Notes: a model not told the origin generated them from the letters alone. Numbered from the stretch's first letter, positions 16,691-25,217 are shown. The stretch: DNA of 64,000 nt from Bradyrhizobium sp. WSM1417 (GCF_000515415.1 NZ_KI911783.1:4516392-4580391), one strand, 5' to 3'. Numbers and translations are program-made.

Positions 16691-17464
16691 TTAAGCTGCG
16701 CCCAAACCGAGCTTCTCGTAAATGCGCCGCGCATAGGCGCCGAACGCGTCCGTGGTCTTCAGCGGCAGCGCCCGCGGGAAGGGCAGGTCGATCGGGAAAT
16801 AATCGGCCATCTTCGCCGGGCCTGCCGTCAGCACGGCGCAGTGCGAGGACAGGAACACGGCCTCCTGGATCGAGTGCGTGATGAAGATGATGGTCTTGCC
16901 GCTCTCGCGCCAGATGCGCAGCATCTCCAAATTCATCTGCTCGCGCGTCAAGGCGTCGAGCGCACCGAACGGCTCGTCCATCAGGATCAGTTTCGGATCG
17001 TGGATGAAGGCGCGCGCGATCGCGGTGCGCTGCTGCATGCCGCCGGACAGCTCTCGCGGATATTTCTGCTCGTAGCCGGCAAGCCCCACCAGATTGAGCA
17101 GATCGCGCGCCCGCTCGCGCGCGGCCTTCATCGGAAGGCCGACGATCTCGGCCGGCAGCAGCACGTTGTCCAGAATGGTCCGCCATTTCAGGAGCAGCGC
17201 CTGCTGGAACACCATGCCGATGTCGCGGGTCGGATCGAACGGGCTTTTGGCATTGCCGATCTTCACCGTGCCGCCGTCGGCGTCGTGCAGGCCGGCCAAG
17301 ATCTTCATCACCGTTGTCTTGCCGCAGCCGGATGGGCCGACCAGCGAGACCAGCTCACCCTCCTGAACGTCCATGGTGACGTCGGACACCGCGAGGAATT
17401 CGGCGCCGCCGCTGCGATAGACCTTGCGGACGCCTTGCAGGCTGATGAAGGGGCTTGAGCTCAT
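16691..17464 (-). CDS. ABC transporter ATP-binding protein (nitrate/sulfonate/taurine type)
   Basis: A 257-residue ATPase. Walker A is GPSGCGKTT, the Q-loop is VFQQALLLKW, the signature is LSGGMQQR, Walker B is LILMDEPFGALD and the H-loop is FITHS. The sequence fits the SsuB/TauB/NrtD class. ATG 17464 overlaps the stop of the upstream aldolase gene as ATGA, indicating translational coupling. It is the last gene of the operon that begins with the ABC permease at 21169 and presumably works with that permease and the binding protein at 22002. Confidence 0.88.
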   Translation of the reverse strand: MSSSPFISLQGVRKVYRSGGAEFLAVSDVTMDVQEGELVSLVGPSGCGKTTVMKILAGLHDADGGTVKIGNAKSPFDPTRDIGMVFQQALLLKWRTILDNVLLPAEIVGLPMKAARERARDLLNLVGLAGYEQKYPRELSGGMQQRTAIARAFIHDPKLILMDEPFGALDALTREQMNLEMLRIWRESGKTIIFITHSIQEAVFLSSHCAVLTAGPAKMADYFPIDLPFPRALPLKTTDAFGAYARRIYEKLGLGAA

Positions 17465-18516
17465 GCCAGCCATTTATCCAAGGTTGCGGCCACGAAGGCG
17501 TCGTCGCTGAGATCTGAATGCTCGCGAGTGACGCGGTCGATCTCGTCCTTCTGGCCGGGGCTCAGGCCCTCGTTCGCATCGAGGCACCACAAGCCCTGCA
17601 TCAGGCCTTGCCGTCGCAGTATCTCGTGGCAGCCTGCGATGCAGCCGTGAAAATTATTGGCGACGTCGAAGAATGCGCTGTTGCAATCGGTGACGCGGGC
17701 ATCGAGCGCGAGCAGATCGGCCGGGACGCTGTCCTTGTGCCGTGCCGCCTTGCAGCGCTCGAACTGCTTGATCGCGCTCGCGGTCCACACCGACCAGTGG
17801 CCGAGCAGACCGCCCTTGAAGTAGGTCCGCGTGGTGACGCCGTTGTCGCGCAGATCGAACGGCAGCATCAAATCGAGCAGGATGTGATCGTCATTACCGG
17901 TATAGAGCGCGACGCGGTCGAGCGCGCCGGCTGCCGCGACGCCGCGCAGAACATCAAGGGTCCTGTAGCGGTTGAACGGCGCGATCTTGATCGCGATGAC
18001 ATTGTCGATCGAGGCAAAGCGCTGCCAGAACCGGCTCGACAGGACCAGGCCGCCGACCGCCGGCTGAAGATAGAAGCCGACCAGCGGAATCTCGGTTGCG
18101 ACCGCCGTGCAATGCGCGATGATCTCGTCTTCGGACGCGCCCTTCATCGCAGCGAGGCTGAGAAGCCCTGCGTGGTAGCCGATGTCGCGCGCGGTGCGGG
18201 CTTCAGTGGTGGCCTGCCTGGTCGGACCGGCGAGGCCCGCGACCAGCGCCAGCGGACGCTTGGTCCAGTTCGCCGCCGTCTCGGCGGCGAGCTCGAGCAC
18301 GGGACGATAGAGGCCGACATCGCGGATTGCGAACTGCGTGGTGTGCACGCCGACCGCAAGGCCACCGGAGCCGGCGTCGATGTAATAGCGCGTCAGCGCG
18401 CGCTGATGCTTCTTGTCGAGCTGGCGTTCGGCGGTGAGCGCGAGGGGATGCGCCGGCAGCACGGTGCCGTCGGCGATCAGCTTGCGGATCTCGCTGTTGA
18501 TCTGGCTGTGGTGCAT
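17461..18516 (-). CDS. DapA-like (dihydrodipicolinate synthase family) aldolase
   Basis: A 351-residue TIM-barrel protein of the DHDPS/N-acetylneuraminate lyase family. IDAGSGGLAVGVHTTQFA replaces the usual GTTGE loop, and VIAIKIAPFNRY supplies the Schiff-base Lys. It is longer than classic DapA (about 290 residues) and has an extended C-terminus rich in Cys and His (FHGCIAGCHEILRR). Probably a carbon-carbon lyase or synthase acting on the imported substrate, since it sits between acetyltransferase and ABC ATPase genes in one operon. It is unlikely to be the lysine-pathway enzyme. Confidence 0.75.
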   Translation of the reverse strand: MHHSQINSEIRKLIADGTVLPAHPLALTAERQLDKKHQRALTRYYIDAGSGGLAVGVHTTQFAIRDVGLYRPVLELAAETAANWTKRPLALVAGLAGPTRQATTEARTARDIGYHAGLLSLAAMKGASEDEIIAHCTAVATEIPLVGFYLQPAVGGLVLSSRFWQRFASIDNVIAIKIAPFNRYRTLDVLRGVAAAGALDRVALYTGNDDHILLDLMLPFDLRDNGVTTRTYFKGGLLGHWSVWTASAIKQFERCKAARHKDSVPADLLALDARVTDCNSAFFDVANNFHGCIAGCHEILRRQGLMQGLWCLDANEGLSPGQKDEIDRVTREHSDLSDDAFVAATLDKWLA

Positions 18517-18522
18517 GATGTC

Positions 18523-19344
18523 CTATCCGAATTCAGGGCCGGCGACGGCGAATGGCATGTCTTCACCCGCGGCAGTGGCGGGGCCGAACCGCATGCGCTG
18601 GAACGGCCGTTCGATGCTCCAGCCCGATGCGGTCAATCCTTCAGGGAACGCGGCTTGCGACGCGACGGCGTCGAGCAGCAGCGGCCCGCTCTCCGATCGC
18701 GCGATGACATCGACCAGGGTCAGCGCGGCTGCGGCGTCGTCGGCAAACAGCGGGCCGATATGGCGCGCGGTGCGTCCGTCGCGAACCAGCGCGATGGCGC
18801 CGTTCGCGGCGACAATGCGTGAGCCGGGACGCTGAGCGAAGTTGGAGAGCAGGGCGGTTCGATCGAGGCCCGTAGCGCGCCGGTCACGCGCGCGGAGCGC
18901 GTCGAGCGTCGCGGATGAAGGTGGCTGCGCGGACGCGAACGCGGATTTCACCAGCTTGAGACGGCGCAGTTGCAGCGTCGGCGTGAACCCGAGCGGTCCA
19001 TAGACGGCAGCACCGTCGGGTGTTGCGTCGAGCCAGCTCGTCAGGCCGTTCCTGCGAGCGGTTTCCAGGCAGGCATCGACGAGGCGCGTTGCAAGGCCGC
19101 GGCGGCGATGGGTGCCTGATACCAGCACCATGCTGATCCAGGCGTTTTTGCTGGAGTAGGGCAGCAGGGCCGCGGTTGCCACCAGCCGTCGGCCGTCGCG
19201 GATGCCGAATACGATTCCATCGTGCAGGAAAACGCGCCAGTCCTCTTCGGTCTGATTCCAGTGTGCTTCCGTCGACAGCACGAGCCCGGCGATCGCATCG
19301 TCGACGCCGAGCTTGATGATGGCCGGATCGTCAGTAGCGTCCAT
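18523..19344 (-). CDS. GNAT family N-acetyltransferase
   Basis: A 273-residue protein. The N-terminal half is a GNAT domain: WISMVLVSGTHRRRGLATRLVDACLETAR holds the acetyl-CoA pyrophosphate-binding R-R-x-G-x-A motif, followed by YGPLGFTPTL. The C-terminal half (about residues 150-273) resembles a second, degenerate acetyltransferase-like region. The gene overlaps the upstream epimerase-like gene by 14 bases and is 6 bp from the aldolase gene, so it belongs to the same operon. The acceptor substrate is unknown. Confidence 0.75.
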   Translation of the reverse strand: MDATDDPAIIKLGVDDAIAGLVLSTEAHWNQTEEDWRVFLHDGIVFGIRDGRRLVATAALLPYSSKNAWISMVLVSGTHRRRGLATRLVDACLETARRNGLTSWLDATPDGAAVYGPLGFTPTLQLRRLKLVKSAFASAQPPSSATLDALRARDRRATGLDRTALLSNFAQRPGSRIVAANGAIALVRDGRTARHIGPLFADDAAAALTLVDVIARSESGPLLLDAVASQAAFPEGLTASGWSIERPFQRMRFGPATAAGEDMPFAVAGPEFG

Positions 19345-20368
19345 CGCGCACCTCGTATTTGGTGGGCTTGCCGAGGCTCGGCATCGCGCGGGACACCCAA
19401 TCAGCGGTCCAGGCGATCAGCTGCTCGGTGTCGACGACCGGCAGGCCGAACAGCTCGACCGCCTTGGACGTGTCGGTCAGCCACGCCGCCGGCTCTTCGT
19501 TTCCCGTCAACACCGGCGTACGGCCGAACCTGGCGCCGAATCTTGCTGCGAGGTCGCGTACCGACAAAATCTCGTGGCCGCTGACATTGATCGGCGAGGT
19601 CGGCGTCGTGCAATGCGCGAGACAGCGCAGCGCCTGGGACGAGGCATCGCCCTGCCAGATGAAATTGACATGGCCGATGCTGACGTCGATCGGCGTGCCC
19701 GTGAGCACTTTCGATGCGATGTCGTGGAGCACGCCATAGCGCATGTCGATCGCGTAATTGAGGCGGAAGAGCCGCCCGGGCGTTCCGAACTTGCGTGAAA
19801 AATACTCGAACATGCGCTCGCGGCCGACGCAGGATTGGGCGTACTCGCCGGGCGGGTTCGGCGCCATGTCCTCACCCGAGCCTTTGCCGTCGACGGGGAC
19901 GAAGGGGTAGATGCAGCCGGTCGAGAACGCCACGATCCGCGACGACGGGAAGGCCTGCGCGACCAGTGCCGGCACGTGCGCATTCATCGCCCAGGTCAGC
20001 GAGAGGTCGCCCTCCGCGCCGAATTTGCGGCCAGCCATGAAGACGATGTTGGGCGCCTTCGGCAGCGCCTCAATCGCGGTCTCGTCCATCAGGTCGCAAT
20101 TGATGGTCTCGACGCCACGCGCGTGCAGCCAGTCCTTGACGCCGGCGTCGCTGAAGCGGGCCACGCCGATGACGCGGCGATCGGGCGCTGCGGCTTTGGC
20201 GAGCCCCGCCAGCGTCGGCCCCATCTTGCCGGCGACGCCAAGGATCATGATGTCGCCGTCAACCCTGGCGAGGTCGTCGAGCAATGCCTGGGTCGGCCGG
20301 CACAGCAGATCGTCGAGAGCAGCGATATCAGGGATGGTCTTCGGCAGTGTCTGGCGAGTGAGGAGCAT
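19331..20368 (-). CDS. NAD-dependent epimerase/dehydratase-like (extended SDR) protein
   Basis: A 345-residue Rossmann-fold protein. The nucleotide-binding loop is ILGVAGKMG (about residues 42-50), somewhat inward of the usual N-terminal position. The catalytic segment reads VAFSTGCIYPFVP followed by GEYAQSCVGRERMFEYFS: the Ser/Thr and Tyr are present, but the Lys expected at Tyr+4 is Cys. It may therefore be a binding protein or an atypical enzyme. It is the second gene of the operon, 30 bp downstream of the ABC permease. Confidence 0.72.
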   Translation of the reverse strand: MLLTRQTLPKTIPDIAALDDLLCRPTQALLDDLARVDGDIMILGVAGKMGPTLAGLAKAAAPDRRVIGVARFSDAGVKDWLHARGVETINCDLMDETAIEALPKAPNIVFMAGRKFGAEGDLSLTWAMNAHVPALVAQAFPSSRIVAFSTGCIYPFVPVDGKGSGEDMAPNPPGEYAQSCVGRERMFEYFSRKFGTPGRLFRLNYAIDMRYGVLHDIASKVLTGTPIDVSIGHVNFIWQGDASSQALRCLAHCTTPTSPINVSGHEILSVRDLAARFGARFGRTPVLTGNEEPAAWLTDTSKAVELFGLPVVDTEQLIAWTADWVSRAMPSLGKPTKYEVRDGRY

Positions 20369-20398
20369 GGTTGTGGTCCTTGGTCTTGGCTTTGCCGT

Positions 20399-21169
20399 TC
20401 AAGTCGGTGTTGCGTCACCGACCACGAACATGCGTTCGAGGACGAGCACGAAGCCGTAAAGCGCGACGCCGAGCAGCGTCAGCAGCACGACGGCCATCAC
20501 CATCGCGGGCGTGTCGAGCGACGACTGCACCTGGATCATGAGGTAGCCGAGCCCGCGCTCGGAGGCGATGAACTCGCCGACGATGGCGCCGGCGACCGCC
20601 AGGATGGCGCCGACCTTCATGCCGGAGAAAATGTAAGGCAGCGATCCCGGCAGCTGGATCTTGCGGAACAGCGTCCAGCGCGAGCCGCGCAGCGATTTGA
20701 CGAGATCGAGCAGATCAGGCTCGACCTCGCGCAAGCCCCGCGCGGTGGTGAGCAGGATCGGAAAGAAACAGATGCTGAAGGCGATCAGGATGTTTGGCAC
20801 GATGCCATAGGAGAACCAGACGATGAGGAGCGGGCCGAGCGCGACCTTCGGGATCATGTTCAGCGTCACGAACAACGGCAGCAGCACGAGGCTGATCAGC
20901 GGTGCCCAGCTGAAGATGACGGCCAGCGCGACGCCGACGAAGGCGCCGAGCGCAAAGCCGCCGAGGATCTCGATCGCCGTCACCAGCGTATTGGCGCCCC
21001 AGGCGTAGCTCGCGGTTCCCAGCGTCTGGATTGTCGCGAGCGGCGAGGGCAGGATGAACTTCGGCACGTGGAAGGCATCGACCAGGACCTGCCAGAGCAC
21101 GAGCACGGCGAGGTGCACGATCAGGACGATCGCAAAGCTGCGCGTATTGCGGGCGCCGTCTCCTGTCAC
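20399..21169 (-). CDS. ABC transporter permease (SsuC/TauC type)
   Basis: About 256 residues with five to six hydrophobic segments and the binding-protein-dependent permease signature (SLRGSRWTLFRKIQLPGSLPYIFSGMKVG, EAA-like loop), matching the sulfonate/nitrate/taurine permease class. GTG 21169 is preferred, six bases after GGGAG; an ATG at 21241 is in frame but lies at the putative operator. It heads a five-gene operon that ends with the cognate ATPase. The binding protein is encoded divergently beyond the TetR gene. Confidence 0.85.
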   Translation of the reverse strand: MTGDGARNTRSFAIVLIVHLAVLVLWQVLVDAFHVPKFILPSPLATIQTLGTASYAWGANTLVTAIEILGGFALGAFVGVALAVIFSWAPLISLVLLPLFVTLNMIPKVALGPLLIVWFSYGIVPNILIAFSICFFPILLTTARGLREVEPDLLDLVKSLRGSRWTLFRKIQLPGSLPYIFSGMKVGAILAVAGAIVGEFIASERGLGYLMIQVQSSLDTPAMVMAVVLLTLLGVALYGFVLVLERMFVVGDATPT

Positions 21170-21238
21170 CGGTTGCTCCCTGTTGCCGCCGGCCACCTTG
21201 CCGCCGGTCGCTAGCCTAACCGTCCTTCCGGGAAGTTT

Positions 21239-21252
21239 CAACCAGTTGGTTG
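21239..21252. promoter_or_regulatory. Candidate TetR operator over the permease-operon promoter
   Basis: CAACCAGTTGGTTG consists of inverted arms CAACCA and TGGTTG. On the minus strand the site ends in a plausible -35 TTGAAA, followed after 17 bases by TAGGCT, so binding would block the operon promoter. A related site is at 21905-21918 before the divergent binding-protein gene. Confidence 0.55.
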
Positions 21253-21253
21253 A

Positions 21254-21901
21254 TTACGGCCGGAGCGAATGCAGCACGAGATCGGCGACGTGCCGGCGGC
21301 GGGCGCGGCGCGCGGCCCGGCTCGACAGGTCCTTGCCGAAGATCGCCGATAGCGTCGGCGTGTTCGAGAGATAGAAATAGCTGAGGCCCGCGATGGAGAT
21401 ATAGAGCTGGATCGGGTCGATCCCCTTGCGGAACATGCCGGCGCGGACGCCCTCGTGAAGGATGTGGGACACGCTCTTCACCAGCGGCGAATGCATCGCC
21501 TCCAGCCGCGTCGAGCCACGGACGTGGCGGGCGCCGCCGCGGTTCTCGTCGTTCAGAAGCACGATGAAATCGGGGTTTGCCGCGAGGTAATCGAACGAGG
21601 CCTCGATCAGTTTCCGGATCGCCTTTTCCGGCGGCAGACCTTCGAGATTGAGCTGGCGCTCCTGTTCGCGGATATCGGCGTAAACCCATTCGAGCACGGC
21701 AAGATAGAGCGCGTCCTTGTCGCCGAAATAATGGTAGACGAGCTGCTTGTTGACGCCGGCGCGCTCCGCGATCTCATCGACGCGGGCACCGGCAAAGCCG
21801 TGCCGGGCGAACTCCTCGCGCGCCGCGGTGAGCAGCTTCTTGCGGGTGGCGACCGGGTCGCGCCGCTGCGGCACGGTGTCGCCTGAACGTTTTGCGGGCA
21901 T
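21254..21901 (-). CDS. TetR-family regulator (RutR/YcdC-like)
   Basis: A 215-residue TetR protein. The HTH is RVDEIAERAGVNKQLVYHYFGDKDALYLAVLEWVY, and the C-terminal part (LIEASFDYLAANPDFIVLLNDENRGGARHVRG...) resembles the YcdC/RutR C-terminal domain, a group that in other bacteria senses pyrimidines or related compounds. The gene lies between the ABC permease operon (same strand) and the divergent binding-protein gene, with CAAC-N6-GTTG sites at both flanks. It most likely represses both in the absence of the transported ligand. The start is ATG 21901. Confidence 0.82.
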   Translation of the reverse strand: MPAKRSGDTVPQRRDPVATRKKLLTAAREEFARHGFAGARVDEIAERAGVNKQLVYHYFGDKDALYLAVLEWVYADIREQERQLNLEGLPPEKAIRKLIEASFDYLAANPDFIVLLNDENRGGARHVRGSTRLEAMHSPLVKSVSHILHEGVRAGMFRKGIDPIQLYISIAGLSYFYLSNTPTLSAIFGKDLSSRAARRARRRHVADLVLHSLRP

Positions 21902-21904
21902 TTC

Positions 21905-21944
21905 CAACCAAACAGTTGACAAGTTGAGGGCGGCCTTGTTGCAT
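21905..21944 (+). promoter_or_regulatory. Binding-protein gene promoter with overlapping TetR operator
   Basis: CAACCAAACAGTTG at 21905-21918 shares the CAACCA and GTTG half-sites of the operator at 21239. It overlaps a -35 TTGACA at 21916-21921; 17 bases later stands TTGCAT at 21939-21944. The arrangement mirrors that at the permease operon. Confidence 0.5.
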
Positions 21945-22001
21945 TGGTATCCTCACAGGGGGAGAGCGACAAGCCGGTCGCGGGCAACGAGGAGAGATGC
22001 G

Positions 22002-23018
22002 ATGAAGCGTTTGCAGGCGGCGGGCTCGGCTCTGGCTGTGGCCCTGATGTTCGGTTCACCAGCGATGCCGGCGACCGCGGGCGAGGCGGTCAACCTGATC
22101 CTGAACTGGGCGCCGACGGCCGATCACTCGCCGTATTATTACGCAAAGGCGCAAGGCTGGTACGAGAAGGCGGGCATCGATCTGACCATCGAGGTCGGCA
22201 AGGGCTCCGGTGTCTCCGCCGCCAAGGTCGGCTCCGGCGGTTCGCCCTTCGGCGTCGCCGATCTCGCCACCATGCTGGTGGCGAAGAGCAAGGGGGCCGA
22301 CGCTGTTGCCGTGATGAGCGTCTACGCCAACACCGGCCAGACCTTCTACTGGCTGAAGAGCTACGGCGTGAACGGGGTGAAGGATTTTGCCGGACACAAG
22401 ATCGGCAATCCGCCCGGGGACGCCTCGCGCGTGATGTGGCCGGCCTTCGCCAAGGCTGCAGGGCTTGCGCCCGACTCCGTCGGCTTCGTCAATGTCGGGC
22501 CCACGGCGAAGATCGCCGCGCTGAAGAGCCATACCGTCGACATCATCAGCGACTTCTACAACGAGCACGATTTGAAGGTGATCGAGTTCGGAGCCGATCT
22601 CGGCTACGTCAACTGGAAGGACATCGGGCTCAATCCTTACGGCAATTCGCTGATCGTCAATGGCGGCTATCTGCAGAAGAACCCGAAGCTGGTCGAGGAG
22701 TTCGTGCGGGTCACGCAAAAGGCGTTCGCGACTTGCGTCGCCGACGCCGCGCCCTGCCTGAAGGCGCTGCTCGACCAGGTCTCCGGTCTCGACAAGGAGA
22801 ACCAGGAGCGCCAGTGGGAGCGCATCAAATTCCTGATGACGGACGAATTCACGACGACGAAGGCGCTCGGCTGGATCGACGGCGAGCGCATGAAGAAGGA
22901 CTACGATCTGGTCCAGACGTATCTCGGCATGGAGAAGCCGTTCGACGTCACAACGGCGTTCACGACCAAAATGCTCGATCCCGCCATCAAGATGGATGCG
23001 AGCAAGGTGAAGAAGTAG
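22002..23018 (+). CDS. ABC transporter substrate-binding protein (NMT1/THI5/SsuA-like)
   Basis: A 338-residue periplasmic protein with a signal peptide (about residues 1-26). The mature start VNLILNWAPTADHSPYYYAKAQGWYEKAGIDLTIE matches the NMT1/THI5-like binding-protein family, which includes transporters of thiamine precursors, pyrimidine-like compounds, sulfonates and nitrate. ATG 22002 follows GGAGAG. The matching permease and ATPase are in the divergent operon, and both units carry the same putative operator. The ligand cannot be read from sequence. Confidence 0.85.
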   Translation: MKRLQAAGSALAVALMFGSPAMPATAGEAVNLILNWAPTADHSPYYYAKAQGWYEKAGIDLTIEVGKGSGVSAAKVGSGGSPFGVADLATMLVAKSKGADAVAVMSVYANTGQTFYWLKSYGVNGVKDFAGHKIGNPPGDASRVMWPAFAKAAGLAPDSVGFVNVGPTAKIAALKSHTVDIISDFYNEHDLKVIEFGADLGYVNWKDIGLNPYGNSLIVNGGYLQKNPKLVEEFVRVTQKAFATCVADAAPCLKALLDQVSGLDKENQERQWERIKFLMTDEFTTTKALGWIDGERMKKDYDLVQTYLGMEKPFDVTTAFTTKMLDPAIKMDASKVKK

Positions 23019-23053
23019 GGGGGCTGCTGGTCGCCGCGCCGGCCCCACATTCC

Positions 23054-23159
23054 GCTGTCATGCCCCGCGCAGGCGGGGCATCCAGTACGCCGTAGCCCAT
23101 CGGCTGACCCACAACCGTCTCGGCGTACTGGATCGCCCGCCTTCGCGGGCGATGACAGC
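23054..23159. repeat. Palindromic intergenic repeat (about 106 bp)
   Basis: Outer arms GCTGTCATGCCCCGC and GCGGGCGATGACAGC and inner arms TCCAGTACGCCG (23081-23092) and CGGCGTACTGGA (23121-23132) form a long imperfect hairpin between the binding-protein gene and minC. Confidence 0.6.
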
Positions 23160-23249
23160 AGTGTGTTGGGCGAGAGCGTCTGCCTGACGCTCGCTCAACG
23201 GCTCGCCGGCTTATCGCTGCCCACCACTCCACGTAACCCCACGGAGAAA

Positions 23250-23264
23250 TTAACCGGCCATTAA
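23250..23264 (+). promoter_or_regulatory. CtrA-type binding site upstream of minC
   Basis: TTAA-CCGGCCA-TTAA matches the full alphaproteobacterial CtrA motif (TTAA-N7-TTAA). A further TTAACC half-site occurs at 23282-23287. Both lie within 70 bp of the minC start, which suggests cell-cycle control of the Min operon. Confidence 0.6.
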
Positions 23265-23316
23265 CCATATCGGCGGCATCGTTAACCATTCAATAACAGG
23301 GAACGAGTCGGCCGCT

Positions 23317-24015
23317 ATGGAGGCTGCAGTAAAACCTCAACGCCAAATGGTTCGCCTGCGCGGGCGCTCCTATGTGGCCTTCGTGTTCGTGCCGACGGTT
23401 CCCATCCAGGACTGGCTGCAGGAGATCGACACCACCATTGCGCGCTCGCCAGGCTTCTTCGCCGGCCGGCCCGTGGTGATCGACCTGTCTTCGGTCGATC
23501 TCAGCCAATCCGGCATCGGCCATCTGCTCACCAGCCTTCAGGACCGCAACATCCGCGTGCTCGGGATCGAGGGCGTGGAGGAGAGCAGGCTGACCCCCAT
23601 GATGCCGCCGCTGCTTTCGGGCGGGCGGAGCTGCGTGGTCGAGCCGAGTGCGCCCAAGAAGGTTGAGGCAAAGGTCGAGACCAAGCCGACTTCGCTGCTG
23701 CTCGAAAGCCCCGTGCGCTCCGGCCAGACCGTGATCTTCCCCGAAGGCGACGTCACCATTTTGGGTTCTGTCGGCTCCGGCGCCGAAGTCGTTGCCGGCG
23801 GCTCCATTCACATCTACGGCGCGCTGCGCGGCCGCGCCATGGCGGGCGTGAACGGTCACACGAGCGCACGCATCTATTGTCAGAAGATCGAGGCCGAACT
23901 GCTTGCAATCGATGGCTTTTACCAGACCGCCGACGATATCGACGCGGCCCTGCGCGGCAAGCCGGCTCAGGCCTGGCTACAGGGCAACACCATGCGAATT
24001 ACTGCGCTGAACTGA
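23317..24015 (+). CDS. minC: Septum site-determining protein MinC
   Basis: A 232-residue inhibitor of FtsZ polymerisation. The N-terminal domain (about residues 1-110) is the FtsZ-binding part. The C-terminal beta-helix (about 125-225) shows RSGQTVIFPEGDVTILGSVGSGAEVVAGGSIHIYGALRGRAMAG, the hallmark of MinC_C, which binds MinD. It is the first gene of minCDE with a 19-bp gap to minD. A CtrA-type site lies just upstream. Confidence 0.95.
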   Translation: MEAAVKPQRQMVRLRGRSYVAFVFVPTVPIQDWLQEIDTTIARSPGFFAGRPVVIDLSSVDLSQSGIGHLLTSLQDRNIRVLGIEGVEESRLTPMMPPLLSGGRSCVVEPSAPKKVEAKVETKPTSLLLESPVRSGQTVIFPEGDVTILGSVGSGAEVVAGGSIHIYGALRGRAMAGVNGHTSARIYCQKIEAELLAIDGFYQTADDIDAALRGKPAQAWLQGNTMRITALN

Positions 24016-24034
24016 CCAGAAGGAGATTTTTGAG

Positions 24035-24850
24035 ATGGCCAAGGTACTGGTCGTGACGTCAGGCAAGGGGGGCGTCGGCAAGACCACGACGACCGCCGCG
24101 CTGGGAGCTGCGCTCGCGCAACGCGGCGAAAAGGTCGTGGTCGTCGATTTCGACGTCGGCTTGCGCAACCTCGACCTCGTGATGGGCGCCGAACGCCGCG
24201 TCGTGTTCGACCTCATCAACGTGGTGCAAGGCGTCGCAAAGCTGCCGCAGGCGCTGATCAAGGACAAGCGGCTGGAGAACCTCTGGCTGCTGCCGGCCTC
24301 GCAAACCCGCGACAAGGACGCGCTGACCGAAGAGGGCGTGGGCAAGGTCATCGACGATCTGCGCAGCCGTTTCGACTGGGTGATCTGCGACAGCCCGGCC
24401 GGCATCGAGCGCGGCGCCTCCATGGCGATGCGCTTTGCCGACGAAGCCGTGATCGTCACCAATCCCGAAGTCTCCTCGGTGCGCGATTCCGATCGTATCA
24501 TCGGCATGCTCGATTCCAAGACGGTGCGGGCCGAGAAGGGCGAGCGGGTCGAGAAGCACATTCTCATCACCCGCTATGATCCCTCGCGCGCCGCGCGCGG
24601 CGAGATGCTGACCATCGAGGACATCCTCGAAATTCTTGCAACACCTTTGCTCGGTATCATCCCGGAGAGCCAGGACGTGCTGCGCGCCTCCAATGTCGGC
24701 ACGCCCGTGACGCTGTCGAACGCGGAAGGCGCCCCGGCGCGGGCTTACATCGATGCGGCGCGACGGCTCTGCGGCGACACCGTGCCGATGCAGGTGCCGA
24801 CCGAGCGCAAGGGCTTCATGGACCGCCTGCTGCGAAGGAGGGCCGCATGA
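24035..24850 (+). CDS. minD: Septum site-determining protein MinD
   Basis: A 271-residue ParA/MinD-type ATPase that dimerises on the membrane with ATP and recruits MinC. The deviant Walker [17 protein letters not shown] is at the N-terminus, with [17 protein letters not shown] and [11 protein letters not shown] as further nucleotide and effector contacts. The C-terminus ([15 protein letters not shown]) is the amphipathic membrane-targeting helix. AAGGAG lies before the ATG, and its stop overlaps the minE start (ATGA). Confidence 0.96.
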   Translation: MAKVLVVTSGKGGVGKTTTTAALGAALAQRGEKVVVVDFDVGLRNLDLVMGAERRVVFDLINVVQGVAKLPQALIKDKRLENLWLLPASQTRDKDALTEEGVGKVIDDLRSRFDWVICDSPAGIERGASMAMRFADEAVIVTNPEVSSVRDSDRIIGMLDSKTVRAEKGERVEKHILITRYDPSRAARGEMLTIEDILEILATPLLGIIPESQDVLRASNVGTPVTLSNAEGAPARAYIDAARRLCGDTVPMQVPTERKGFMDRLLRRRAA

Positions 24851-25128
24851 GCATGGGTTTGCTTCGGCTTCTCCGCGGCAACAAGGCCTCTGCACCCGTC
24901 GCGCGCGAACGGTTGCAGATCCTGCTTGCCCATGAACGCGGACTGCGCGGCCAGCCCGATCTGCTCGGTGTGCTGCGTGAGGAAATTCTCGCGGTCGTCT
25001 CCAGGCACGTCACGCTGGACCCGACCAAGGTTATCGTCCGGCTCGATCGCGGCGACGAGGTCTCGACCCTCGAGGTCGATATCGAGGTGCCCAACGATTT
25101 CGAGCGCAAGCGCGCGGCGGCCGGGTAG
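24847..25128 (+). CDS. minE: Cell division topological specificity factor MinE
   Basis: A 93-residue protein that stimulates MinD ATPase and drives oscillation. The N-terminal membrane-targeting and MinD-binding part ([10 protein letters not shown]...[16 protein letters not shown]) and the C-terminal topological specificity domain ([40 protein letters not shown]) are both clear. The ATG overlaps the minD stop. A strong terminator follows at 25166. Confidence 0.95.
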   Translation: MSMGLLRLLRGNKASAPVARERLQILLAHERGLRGQPDLLGVLREEILAVVSRHVTLDPTKVIVRLDRGDEVSTLEVDIEVPNDFERKRAAAG

Positions 25129-25165
25129 GGATTTCGGCCGCGACGCTTCAGATTTGGGGTGGGTG

Positions 25166-25201
25166 AAAAGGCGGTCCGCTGGGCATAGCGGGCCGCCTTT
25201 T
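25166..25201 (+). terminator. Rho-independent terminator of minCDE
   Basis: AAAAGGCGG at 25166-25174 pairs with CCGCCTTTT at 25193-25201; the stem extends inward through CCGCT and AGCGG around a short loop and ends in a T-run. Confidence 0.8.
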
Positions 25202-25217
25202 GCGCACTGGCGTGAAC

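Noticed and set aside
19835..21214. Open frame of 459 codons opposite the epimerase and permease genes
   Set aside because: His/Asp/Arg-rich shadow without motifs; the opposite strand encodes recognisable proteins.
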